Shown here: positions 6,546 through 11,877 of the stretch, piece after piece
How positions within the stretch are numbered: the stretch's first letter is position 1
Layout of the letters: every line of letters starts with the position of its first letter
Assembly: GCA_025356765.1 (NCBI GenBank)
Contig: JANXRO010000095.1
Span: 1-11,877 of the forward strand
Source of the DNA: Hyphomicrobiales bacterium
GTDB lineage: Bacteria > Pseudomonadota > Alphaproteobacteria > Rhizobiales > Aestuariivirgaceae
DNA length: 11,877 nt
Direction of reading: 5' to 3'
Made by a program: the position numbers and the translations under genes
The notes under the pieces: generated by a model
What the model was told of the DNA's origin: nothing
Seen by the model: the letters and a program-made list of their open reading frames with translations, nothing else
The model's database searches: none

Positions 6546-7719
6546 GTTTCACGCGGCGCGGTGCTGCAAAACAAGGCCCGCAAGCTAGGCGCGCAACGCT
6601 GCCCAATTTCGTCAGCAAGCTTGCATTGCTTAAACCCGTTATGATCACATTGACACGGCTAAGCCGCGCCATCTGCGCAAAGCCAATAAGTGACGTTGAT
6701 GGCCCCGACGCATCAATGGAAGCCGACGGCAGACCAATATAACGCACATTCAAAGCGTCCATGGCGTGAAGATCAAGCCCTGCCACCGAAACTTGGGTGA
6801 GAGAAAACTGGCCGCCTGCCCGCGCCAATCTGGCCAAGCCTTCAAGGCCAGCCTCAGACAATCCGGCCAGCATGGAATGCGTCATTTCAAACACAACGCC
6901 AGTTGCATGTTCACCAAAGTTCTGCCGTTCAGTTTCAATTTGTGAAATTGAAACTGCGTCTGCCAAAGTTTCTGGCCCTACATTCACAAAAATATTCAGT
7001 TGCGGGTCGCGCTGGCGCAAGCGTTGCAGCAATGAAAAAGCTTCGCGCAAGGCCACAACATCAAGCTCAGCCCGCTTGCCGACACGGCCTGCATAATGCA
7101 GCAATTGATCATGGCCCATTTCTGTATTGTCCAACATCATCGCCAAGTGCATACGATAATGGGCTGTGCGGCCAGATTGCACGTCTACAATGGGTTCCAA
7201 GGAAAATAAAATCTGATCAGCAAATGGGTCGGGCTCTGCCGCCAGTTCGAGTTCGCGCTCTGGCGCTGGCTCTTCAACCACATCAGCAATAACAGGCTTT
7301 GCAAGAACGGGTGCCGAGGCAACAGGCGTTTGCAGCTTTACCATTTGAGTGTGCATGAAGGTTTGTAGACTTGTGTAAGAACTTTTCAGATCAGAAAAGC
7401 CATTGGCAATCATCGCTGCCTGCGATTGACTGTCTTGATCAACCTGATCAAGCCTTGCCTGCAAGCTTTCGGTTTTGCGCCGAACTTCAGAATGAACCCC
7501 CGCCATATCACGCACCAGCCTGCGGGCAAGATTTTCATTCTTTTCATTGTGGCGCATCAATAAAAACACAACAACAATTTGCCCAACAGCAGCGCCGGTA
7601 ATGGCAACGCCAATCGCTGTCGTTGTTTCGGTACCGCCTGTCAGCAGATAGGCCACGGCTGCAACAGCGCAAACCACTGCAATCCCTAAAACCCCGATGA
7701 ATGGCAAATCTTGTTTCAA
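6502..7719 (-). CDS. membrane-anchored degenerate EAL-domain protein, TipF-like
   Basis: The 405-residue protein has two N-terminal membrane segments (about 6-26 and 35-55), a charged helical stretch likely to form a coiled coil (57-130), a Pro/Ala/Glu-rich linker (131-168) and an EAL-type fold (169-390). This architecture resembles Caulobacter TipF, a non-enzymatic c-di-GMP receptor needed for flagellum assembly. Fold markers remain: LEPIVDVQSGR (174-184), FVNVGPETL (244-252) and GPCFAAP (381-387). The catalytic residues are mostly lost. EAL aligns with a YRM/RMH stretch near 188-191, DDFG with TQVS (308-311), and the AEGVE glutamates with ITGLS (360-364). Only Asn246 and Glu278 persist, so phosphodiesterase activity is very unlikely. 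The start is a TTG at 7717-7719 after a weak GCGGA, with a stop codon six codons before it. TipF assignment is by architecture, not a search. Confidence 0.68.
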   Translation of the reverse strand: MKQDLPFIGVLGIAVVCAVAAVAYLLTGGTETTTAIGVAITGAAVGQIVVVFLLMRHNEKNENLARRLVRDMAGVHSEVRRKTESLQARLDQVDQDSQSQAAMIANGFSDLKSSYTSLQTFMHTQMVKLQTPVASAPVLAKPVIADVVEEPAPERELELAAEPDPFADQILFSLEPIVDVQSGRTAHYRMHLAMMLDNTEMGHDQLLHYAGRVGKRAELDVVALREAFSLLQRLRQRDPQLNIFVNVGPETLADAVSISQIETERQNFGEHATGVVFEMTHSMLAGLSEAGLEGLARLARAGGQFSLTQVSVAGLDLHAMDALNVRYIGLPSASIDASGPSTSLIGFAQMARLSRVNVIITGLSNASLLTKLGSVARLACGPCFAAPRRVKRGMGGAPAQHEMAA

Positions 7720-7742
7720 TAAACCGTCCGCTGCGAATCAAT

Positions 7743-7770
7743 AAGGCAGAGAGTAACCGCTCTCTGCCTT
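7743..7770 (-). terminator. hairpin terminator after the aminotransferase gene
   Basis: A perfect 11-base-pair inverted repeat (AAGGCAGAGAG at 7743-7753, CTCTCTGCCTT at 7760-7770) with a 6-base loop lies between the aminotransferase stop and the EAL gene start. On the minus strand the stem is followed by ATTGATT, a poor U-tract, so termination may be partial. On the plus strand it is followed by TCTGTG. It is the only clear element in the 84-base gap. Confidence 0.6.
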
Positions 7771-7803
7771 TCTGTGAATCCCGAAGGACAAGTTATCCCG
7801 TGG

Positions 7804-9159
7804 TTAGAGCGATGCGACTGATTTCAAAACCGCAGGAATTTTTTCGCCAAAAAGCTCGTCAATTTGGTTTTCGGTGATAATCAAGGGCGGTGAAAGCGCA
7901 ATCGTGTCACCCGTAATGCGCAAAAGCAAATTATGATCATGGAAGGCATTTTCCATGGCCTTATAAGCGCGCAGCCCGGGCTTGCCCTCAATCGGCTTCA
8001 TGTCAATGGCGGCAACCAAACCAATAGTTCGAATATCTTCAACCAGCTGGGTGCCTTGCAGTTTATGGGCAGCATCAGCAAATTTGTTTTCCAGCTTGCC
8101 TGCGCGTGCAAACAAGTCTTCATCACGATAAAGATCAAGCGTTGCTACAGCAGCAGCCGCAGCCATCGGATGGCCGGTATAGGTATAGCCATGGAACAGC
8201 TCAATCACATGGTCATTGGCATTCATAAAGGCATCATAAATGCCCTGCCGCACCATAACGCCGCCCATGGGCACGGTGCCCGAAGTGATGCCCTTAGCAA
8301 ACGTAATCATGTCAGGAACCACACCAAAACGTTCAGCGGCGAACGAAGCACCCAATCTGCCAAAACCTGTGATCACTTCGTCAAAAATCAACAAAATGCC
8401 ATGCTTAGTGCAGATCTCACGAAGCTTTTTGAGATAGCCCTTTGGCGGTGCCAACACACCGGTTGATCCGGCCATAGGTTCCACGATCACGGCAGCAATG
8501 GTGGAAGCATCATGCAAAGTGACCAAGCGTTCCAACTCTTCAGCCAAGTGACCGCCCCAATTGGGCTCACCGCGTGAGTAGGCTTGCTCTTTACGATTAT
8601 AGGTGTGGGGCAAATGGTCAACGCCAGCCAAAAGCGAACCAAACATTTTGCGGTTGGCCACCATGCCACCCACCGAAATGCCGCCGAAATTCACGCCATG
8701 ATAGCCACGCTCACGGCCAATAAGCCTTGTGCGGCTGCCCTCACCGCGAATGCGTTGATAGGCGATGGCAATTTTGAGCGCCGAGTCTGCTGCTTCAGAA
8801 CCAGAGTTGCAAAAGAAAGCATAATTCAAATCACCCGGCGCCATTGTTGCAAGCCGTGATGCAAGTTCAAACACCTTTGGATGGCCATATTGAAACGTTG
8901 GCGCAAAATCCAATTCAGCCGCAGATTTTTGAATGGCAGAAACAATAGGCTCGCGGCAATGGCCTGCGTTGGTGCACCAAAGACCTGCGGAACCATCCAA
9001 AATCGCCCGGCCAGACATGTCATAATAATGCATGTCTTTGGCGCGCGCGATCATGCGGGGGCGGGCTTTGAATGCGCGGTTCGGCGTAAAGCCCATCCAG
9101 AATGGTTCAAGATTGTTGGGCGATGGTTCCCAGCTGGCGGGATTGGTCGGCTTGTTCAT
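7804..9159 (-). CDS. class III aminotransferase, probable beta-alanine (omega-amino acid):pyruvate transaminase
   Basis: A pyridoxal-phosphate enzyme of the omega-amino acid:pyruvate transaminase group, probably moving the terminal amino group of beta-alanine, GABA or polyamine-derived substrates to pyruvate. At 451 residues it has the family length and resembles the Pseudomonas omega-APT/BauA enzymes across its whole length. Visible features are GLW at the active-site entrance (59-61), NSGSEA (118-123) for phosphate binding, RGYHG (151-155), FDEVITGFGR (259-268, Asp260 to the pyridine nitrogen), the Schiff-base Lys289 in AKG, and Arg414 in RITGDT for the substrate carboxylate. The ATG at 9159 has a strong GAGGAA 8 bases upstream. 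It follows a LysE-type exporter gene by 66 bases and ends before a hairpin terminator. Exact substrate cannot be fixed from sequence. Confidence 0.92.
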   Translation of the reverse strand: MNKPTNPASWEPSPNNLEPFWMGFTPNRAFKARPRMIARAKDMHYYDMSGRAILDGSAGLWCTNAGHCREPIVSAIQKSAAELDFAPTFQYGHPKVFELASRLATMAPGDLNYAFFCNSGSEAADSALKIAIAYQRIRGEGSRTRLIGRERGYHGVNFGGISVGGMVANRKMFGSLLAGVDHLPHTYNRKEQAYSRGEPNWGGHLAEELERLVTLHDASTIAAVIVEPMAGSTGVLAPPKGYLKKLREICTKHGILLIFDEVITGFGRLGASFAAERFGVVPDMITFAKGITSGTVPMGGVMVRQGIYDAFMNANDHVIELFHGYTYTGHPMAAAAAVATLDLYRDEDLFARAGKLENKFADAAHKLQGTQLVEDIRTIGLVAAIDMKPIEGKPGLRAYKAMENAFHDHNLLLRITGDTIALSPPLIITENQIDELFGEKIPAVLKSVASL

Positions 9160-9225
9160 GCTGAAATTTCCTCTGCAATTCGGCAGACTTTAGCAGCAAG
9201 TGCCAATCAATGGAAATACACCAGA

Positions 9226-9861
9226 TTAGTGCGACAGAGCGTGCCACACCGTGAGAGCCGCCACGCCAATAAAAACAATCCCCGCAACACGACCAATCCA
9301 GATTGTAACCGTTGGGTTTGATATTAACAGATCACGGCTTTTGGCAGCAAGCAAAGCCAACCCACCATAAATTCCAAGTTGCGTGAATGCGGTAAGCACG
9401 CCCATCACCAAGGCTTGGCTCCACACGGGGCCAAACCGCGGTTGAATAAAAACCGGGTAAACCGCCAAAACAAACACATAAGCCTTGGGGTTCAAAACAC
9501 ACGTCATAAAGCCTTGTCGAAAAGCCAGCCATTGTGATGCAGATGAACGATTGCCCAAATCATCAACGGTGATGGAGCTTCTAACCAGCGTGACGCCAAT
9601 CCACGCCATATAGGCCGCACCAGCAAACAAAATGACGGTAATCAGCGAAGGTGCCAGCTTGGTAATGACGCCCACAAAAAACGCCCCAAACAATGTGTGA
9701 AACACACCTCCCGCCATTACGCCAGACGTGGCAGAAAGTCCGCGCATGCGCCCGCCAGTGAGCGAATTGGTCATCACAAAAAACATGTCCATGCCCGGCA
9801 CAACAATAATGCCAAACAGCAGAACAAAGAAAATCCAGACGTTTTGGGAATAAGTAATCAT
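9226..9861 (-). CDS. LysE/RhtB family amino acid exporter
   Basis: A 211-residue inner-membrane protein with about six hydrophobic segments, matching the LysE/RhtB exporters of amino acids and related small metabolites. The family signature near the end of the first helix appears as VPGMDMFFVM (21-30), where PGPD-like sequence is usual, and NPKAYVFVLAVYP (124-136) marks the central conserved loop and helix. The ATG at 9861 has a modest GGTG upstream. It is divergent from the TIM-barrel gene and lies 66 bases ahead of the aminotransferase gene on the same strand, so export and amino-group metabolism may be co-expressed. The exported compound cannot be inferred reliably. Confidence 0.9.
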   Translation of the reverse strand: MITYSQNVWIFFVLLFGIIVVPGMDMFFVMTNSLTGGRMRGLSATSGVMAGGVFHTLFGAFFVGVITKLAPSLITVILFAGAAYMAWIGVTLVRSSITVDDLGNRSSASQWLAFRQGFMTCVLNPKAYVFVLAVYPVFIQPRFGPVWSQALVMGVLTAFTQLGIYGGLALLAAKSRDLLISNPTVTIWIGRVAGIVFIGVAALTVWHALSH

Positions 9862-9872
9862 GCTGCACCACT

Positions 9873-9902
9873 AGCATACGCGCAGTCAAAAACTGTCAGC
9901 AA
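9873..9902 (-). promoter_or_regulatory. possible lysE-type gene promoter
   Basis: On the minus strand TTGCTG (9902-9897) and TATGCT (9878-9873) are 18 bases apart and would start transcription a few bases before the exporter ATG at 9861. The match is only fair, and a second TTGACT at 9889-9884 has no good -10 partner. The -35 lies inside the inverted repeat at 9891-9912. Confidence 0.3.
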
Positions 9903-9912
9903 CATGTCAGTT
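9891..9912. promoter_or_regulatory. inverted repeat, candidate operator in the divergent promoter region
   Basis: AACTGTCA (9891-9898) and TGTCAGTT (9905-9912) form an inverted repeat matching at 7 of 8 positions around a 6-base spacer. The same bases also give a direct TGTCAG repeat with an 11-base period. Its centre is about 55 bases before the inferred start of the isomerase-like transcript and covers the possible -35 of the exporter gene. This placement suits a regulator that acts on both. No regulator gene is in the window. Confidence 0.45.
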
Positions 9913-9922
9913 GTGCAAAACC

Positions 9923-9950
9923 TTGCCGAAAGTGAAAGTTCCGCTATGAT
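9923..9950 (+). promoter_or_regulatory. sigma-70-type promoter giving a leaderless transcript
   Basis: TTGCCG (9923-9928) and TATGAT (9945-9950) are 16 bases apart, a good housekeeping-sigma match. Six bases separate the -10 box from the A of the start codon at 9957, so transcription would begin at or within a base or so of the ATG. No convincing Shine-Dalgarno lies before this ATG, which agrees with a leaderless mRNA. Confidence 0.6.
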
Positions 9951-9956
9951 TATTGC

Positions 9957-10796
9957 ATGAACCCACATCCTCGCATTGCCGTTTCGTCCTGGTCGCTTCA
10001 CCACAAGCTTGGCTATTCCCATGCCAATGGCCCTTCAGGGCGCGAAGATGCGCCAGCGATGCCCACATGGGGCCAGGGCCAGTTGAAATTGATGGAATTG
10101 CCCGCCGCCTTGCGCGCCCACGGTTATGGCCGCGTTGAACTTTGCCACTTTCACATTGGATCGCTCGATCCGGCCTATCTTGAAGACGTGCGTTCTGCCT
10201 TTGCGGACCAAGGTGTTGTCATCCAAACACTGTTGATTGATGATGGCGATATCACGCTGCCGCAATCGCGGGCCCGTGATATGGCATGGATGAACCGTTG
10301 GATTGGCGCCGCAGCACGCCTAGGCGCAATTCATGCCCGGGTAATTGCGGGCAAACAAAAACCATCGGTTGAAACTTTGGCGCAATCCATCGCGCGCTTG
10401 AAATTGCTGTGCAACACCGCGGCCACGCAAGGCGTAAAACTGGTTACAGAAAATTGGTTTGATCTCACCGCAACACCAAAAGAAGTGCACCAAATTCTCG
10501 ATGGCGTTGGCCCTGAATTGGGCTTTCTGGCAGACACGGGAAATTGGGGCAGTGCCACTAAATACTCCGACTTAAAATCCATTTTCGCCAGAGCCCAGCT
10601 GTGCCACGCCAAGGCGCATTTTAATGGCTATACACTTGATGAGGTTGATTTTGGCAAATGTATTCAAGCCGCCGAAACTGCGGGATATCAAGGGCCATAC
10701 ACTTTAATTTTTGCCGATGAAGGCGATGAGTGGCAAGGCTTGGCCAAAGAACGCGACTTCGTTTTGAGTCAGATTAAAAATCACATAGTGGCATAA
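9957..10796 (+). CDS. sugar phosphate isomerase/epimerase-like TIM-barrel protein
   Basis: A 279-residue protein of the xylose isomerase-like TIM-barrel superfamily (AP endonuclease 2 / IolE-like), which holds divalent-metal isomerases, epimerases and dehydratases. Likely metal ligands fall at strand ends: Glu61 in VELCHFHIG, Glu165 in TENWFD, Asp193 in LADTGNW, His217 with Lys219 and His221 in CHAKAHF, and Glu255 in FADEGDEW. The N-terminus IAVSSWSLHHKLGY is typical of the group. The ATG at 9957 has no Shine-Dalgarno but sits just downstream of a good promoter. It is divergent from the LysE-type gene and 49 bases before a small membrane protein gene. Substrate is unknown; no sugar transporter or kinase is nearby to suggest one. 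Confidence 0.87.
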   Translation: MNPHPRIAVSSWSLHHKLGYSHANGPSGREDAPAMPTWGQGQLKLMELPAALRAHGYGRVELCHFHIGSLDPAYLEDVRSAFADQGVVIQTLLIDDGDITLPQSRARDMAWMNRWIGAAARLGAIHARVIAGKQKPSVETLAQSIARLKLLCNTAATQGVKLVTENWFDLTATPKEVHQILDGVGPELGFLADTGNWGSATKYSDLKSIFARAQLCHAKAHFNGYTLDEVDFGKCIQAAETAGYQGPYTLIFADEGDEWQGLAKERDFVLSQIKNHIVA

Positions 10797-10813
10797 ACAA
10801 AAGTTCATATAAG

Positions 10814-10837
10814 CTCCCCCTGTTAAGAATCAGGGAG
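10814..10837 (+). promoter_or_regulatory. possible hairpin covering the ribosome binding site of the small membrane gene
   Basis: CCCTG (10818-10822) can pair with CAGGG (10831-10835) over an 8-base loop. Outer CT (10814-10815) can add pairs with AG (10836-10837) if two C bases bulge out. The right arm contains the GGGAG ribosome binding site, so the structure could limit initiation. It only matters if transcription starts upstream of 10814. Weak evidence. Confidence 0.25.
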
Positions 10838-10845
10838 AAACAATT

Positions 10846-11016
10846 ATGAAACTCAGCGCACCAACACAAATCGTCTTCATTATTTCATTGGTCATTGCCG
10901 CCTTGGGCGTGCTGGCCGCACTTGGCGTTTTTGCGATAATTCCAATTGCATCAGTTTGGATTATGACAATTGCCTATGCCATCTTGGCTGCGGCGTGCCT
11001 TTTAAAAGGCATGTAA
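10846..11016 (+). CDS. small 56-residue membrane protein
   Basis: An ATG with a strong GGGAG 8 bases upstream opens a 56-codon frame ending in TAA. The product is almost wholly hydrophobic, with a short polar start (MKLSAPTQ), two likely membrane helices (about 9-32 and 35-53), and a short C-terminus, LLKGM. I recall similar small hypothetical proteins starting MKLS and ending in LLKG-like sequence in Rhizobiales, but no function. The strong ribosome binding site, the normal codon use and the strong intrinsic terminator 11 bases after the stop all support a real gene. It may be read through from the TIM-barrel gene 49 bases upstream or have its own promoter. I could not identify a convincing one; TATAAG at 10808-10813 lacks a good -35. 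Confidence 0.75.
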   Translation: MKLSAPTQIVFIISLVIAALGVLAALGVFAIIPIASVWIMTIAYAILAAACLLKGM

Positions 11017-11027
11017 ATTGTAAATGG

Positions 11028-11063
11028 CCTTGCGTGGCGTTTTCACCACGCAAGGTTTTTTTT
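11028..11063 (+). terminator. intrinsic terminator after the small membrane protein gene
   Basis: A perfect 10-base-pair stem (CCTTGCGTGG at 11028-11037, CCACGCAAGG at 11046-11055) with an 8-base loop is followed at once by eight T (11056-11063). This is a textbook Rho-independent terminator for plus-strand transcription. Six A follow, giving the minus strand a T-run before, not after, the hairpin. It therefore probably works mainly for the plus strand, though the stem could still slow transcripts of asd. Confidence 0.92.
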
Positions 11064-11070
11064 AAAAAAC

Positions 11071-11877
11071 TCAAGCAGCCTTTTTCAAAAGCCCGCGATT
11101 GATAATACATTCAGCAATTTGAACAGTATTCAACGCTGCACCTTTGCGCAAATTGTCAGAAACCACCCACAGGTTCAAACCGTTTTCGATGGTTGAATCT
11201 TCACGAATGCGGCTGATGAATGTTGCATAATCACCAGCACAATCCACCGGCGTGATATAGCCACCAGGTTCACGCTTATCGATCACCATGCAGCCTGGTG
11301 CTTCGCGCAAAATATCCCGTGCTTCATCGGCTGTGATGGGGGATTCAAATTCAATGTTCACCGCTTCCGAATGGCCGATGAACACGGGCACGCGAACGCA
11401 GGTTGCAGTCAATTTGATTTTTGGATCAAGAATCTTTTTGGTTTCAACAACCATTTTCCATTCTTCCTTGGTGTCACCCGAATCCAAAAACACATCAATT
11501 TGCGGAATGACGTTGAAGGCAATTTGCTTGGGAAATTTTTTCGGTGTTGGCTGATCAGTTACAAAAATGCCTTTGGTTTGCGTCCAAAGTTCATCCATGC
11601 CTTCTTTGCCTGCACCCGAAACAGATTGATAAGTGGCCACCACCACGCGCTTAATCTTGGCCACATCATGCAAGGGCTTTAATGCCACAACAAGTTGTGC
11701 GGTGGAACAGTTTGGATTGGCAATAATATTGCGCTTGGTGTTGCGCTTCATATATTCTTCAAGCACGTGGGCGTTCACTTCAGGCACAATCAAAGGAACT
11801 TCTGAATCATAACGCCAGCACGAAGAATTATCGATGACAATGGGCCCCATGGCACCAATCTTGGGCGACCAGATTTT
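11071..11877 (-). CDS. asd: aspartate-semialdehyde dehydrogenase, 3' part
   Basis: Asd reduces aspartyl-4-phosphate to aspartate semialdehyde with NADPH. This is the branch point to lysine/diaminopimelate, threonine and methionine. The frame is open to the right edge, so the visible 268 residues lack the N-terminal NADPH-binding part (about 75 residues of a usual 340-odd). Seen in order are PIVIDNSSCWR (12-22), the catalytic cysteine in NPNCSTAQ (Cys57), VATYQSVSGAG, NVIPQIDVF, and the RVPVFIGHSEAVN segment with the active-site histidine. LWVVSDNLRKGAALN lies near the C-terminus, followed by IAECII. The internal ATG at 11850 is not the start: the nine preceding codons (KIWSPKIGA) align with the family. 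It converges on the small membrane gene, with the terminator between. Confidence 0.96.
   Translation of the reverse strand, partial: KIWSPKIGAMGPIVIDNSSCWRYDSEVPLIVPEVNAHVLEEYMKRNTKRNIIANPNCSTAQLVVALKPLHDVAKIKRVVVATYQSVSGAGKEGMDELWTQTKGIFVTDQPTPKKFPKQIAFNVIPQIDVFLDSGDTKEEWKMVVETKKILDPKIKLTATCVRVPVFIGHSEAVNIEFESPITADEARDILREAPGCMVIDKREPGGYITPVDCAGDYATFISRIREDSTIENGLNLWVVSDNLRKGAALNTVQIAECIINRGLLKKAA

Noticed and set aside
9172..9187. Short inverted repeat TCTGC/GCAGA overlapping the edge of the aminotransferase ribosome binding site
   Set aside because: Only five base pairs with a six-base loop and no extension; too likely by chance.
9160..9225. A sigma-54-like TGGCAC followed by TTGC on the minus strand before the aminotransferase gene
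   Set aside because: TTGC follows TGGCAC directly instead of after about five bases, so the -24/-12 spacing is wrong.
10785..10813. Promoter for the small membrane gene with -10 TATAAG at 10808-10813
   Set aside because: No recognisable -35 at 16-18 bases; if used, the transcript would also start inside the proposed hairpin. Left undecided.
1..11877. Search by eye for tRNA, rRNA, CRISPR arrays, insertion sequences, toxin-antitoxin or defence genes
   Set aside because: None found. Coding density is high and all long frames fit core or accessory metabolic families, so no mobile or defence system is claimed.

Overview
The window looks like a chromosomal housekeeping stretch from an alphaproteobacterium, most likely of the Hyphomicrobiales (Rhizobiales) type. 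By eye the G+C content is about 50%. The evidence is the combination of a plant-type (class II) glutamate-cysteine ligase beside rsmE and a divergent ubiA, a pmbA/cysQ-like/DUF4170 run, a TIGR01459-type HAD protein, and a TipF-like degenerate EAL protein. I see no transposase, integrase, phage gene, tRNA, rRNA, CRISPR array or obvious foreign island.

Layout. Positions 1-1392 (minus): the 5' part of gshA, running off the left edge, and rsmE. The 76-base gap between them can form two mutually exclusive hairpins just before the gshA ribosome binding site. Positions 1416-4693 (plus): ubiA, pmbA (tldE), a cysQ-like phosphatase and a DUF4170 gene, each overlapping the next by a few bases. Positions 4690-7719 (minus): ribF, a class IIA HAD protein and a membrane-anchored degenerate EAL protein, written right to left as EAL > HAD > ribF. 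The convergent DUF4170 and ribF genes overlap by four bases. A hairpin terminator at 7743-7770 separates this group from the next. Positions 7804-9861 (minus): an omega-amino-acid/pyruvate class III aminotransferase preceded by a LysE/RhtB-type exporter. Positions 9862-9956 form a divergent promoter region with a near-perfect inverted repeat. Positions 9957-11016 (plus): a sugar-phosphate isomerase-like TIM-barrel gene, apparently with a leaderless transcript, and a 56-residue membrane protein, closed by a strong intrinsic terminator. Positions 11071-11877 (minus): asd, whose N-terminus lies outside the window.

How the genes fit together: most are independent core functions, namely glutathione synthesis, 16S rRNA methylation, ubiquinone prenylation, TldD/E proteolysis, nucleotide or inositol phosphate hydrolysis, flavin cofactor synthesis and aspartate-family amino acid synthesis. 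The less understood parts are the EAL/HAD pair upstream of ribF, the DUF4170 gene, the 56-residue membrane protein, and the exporter/isomerase divergent control region. I found no convincing new multi-gene system. The most specific new observations are short control elements and a strongly degenerate EAL domain.
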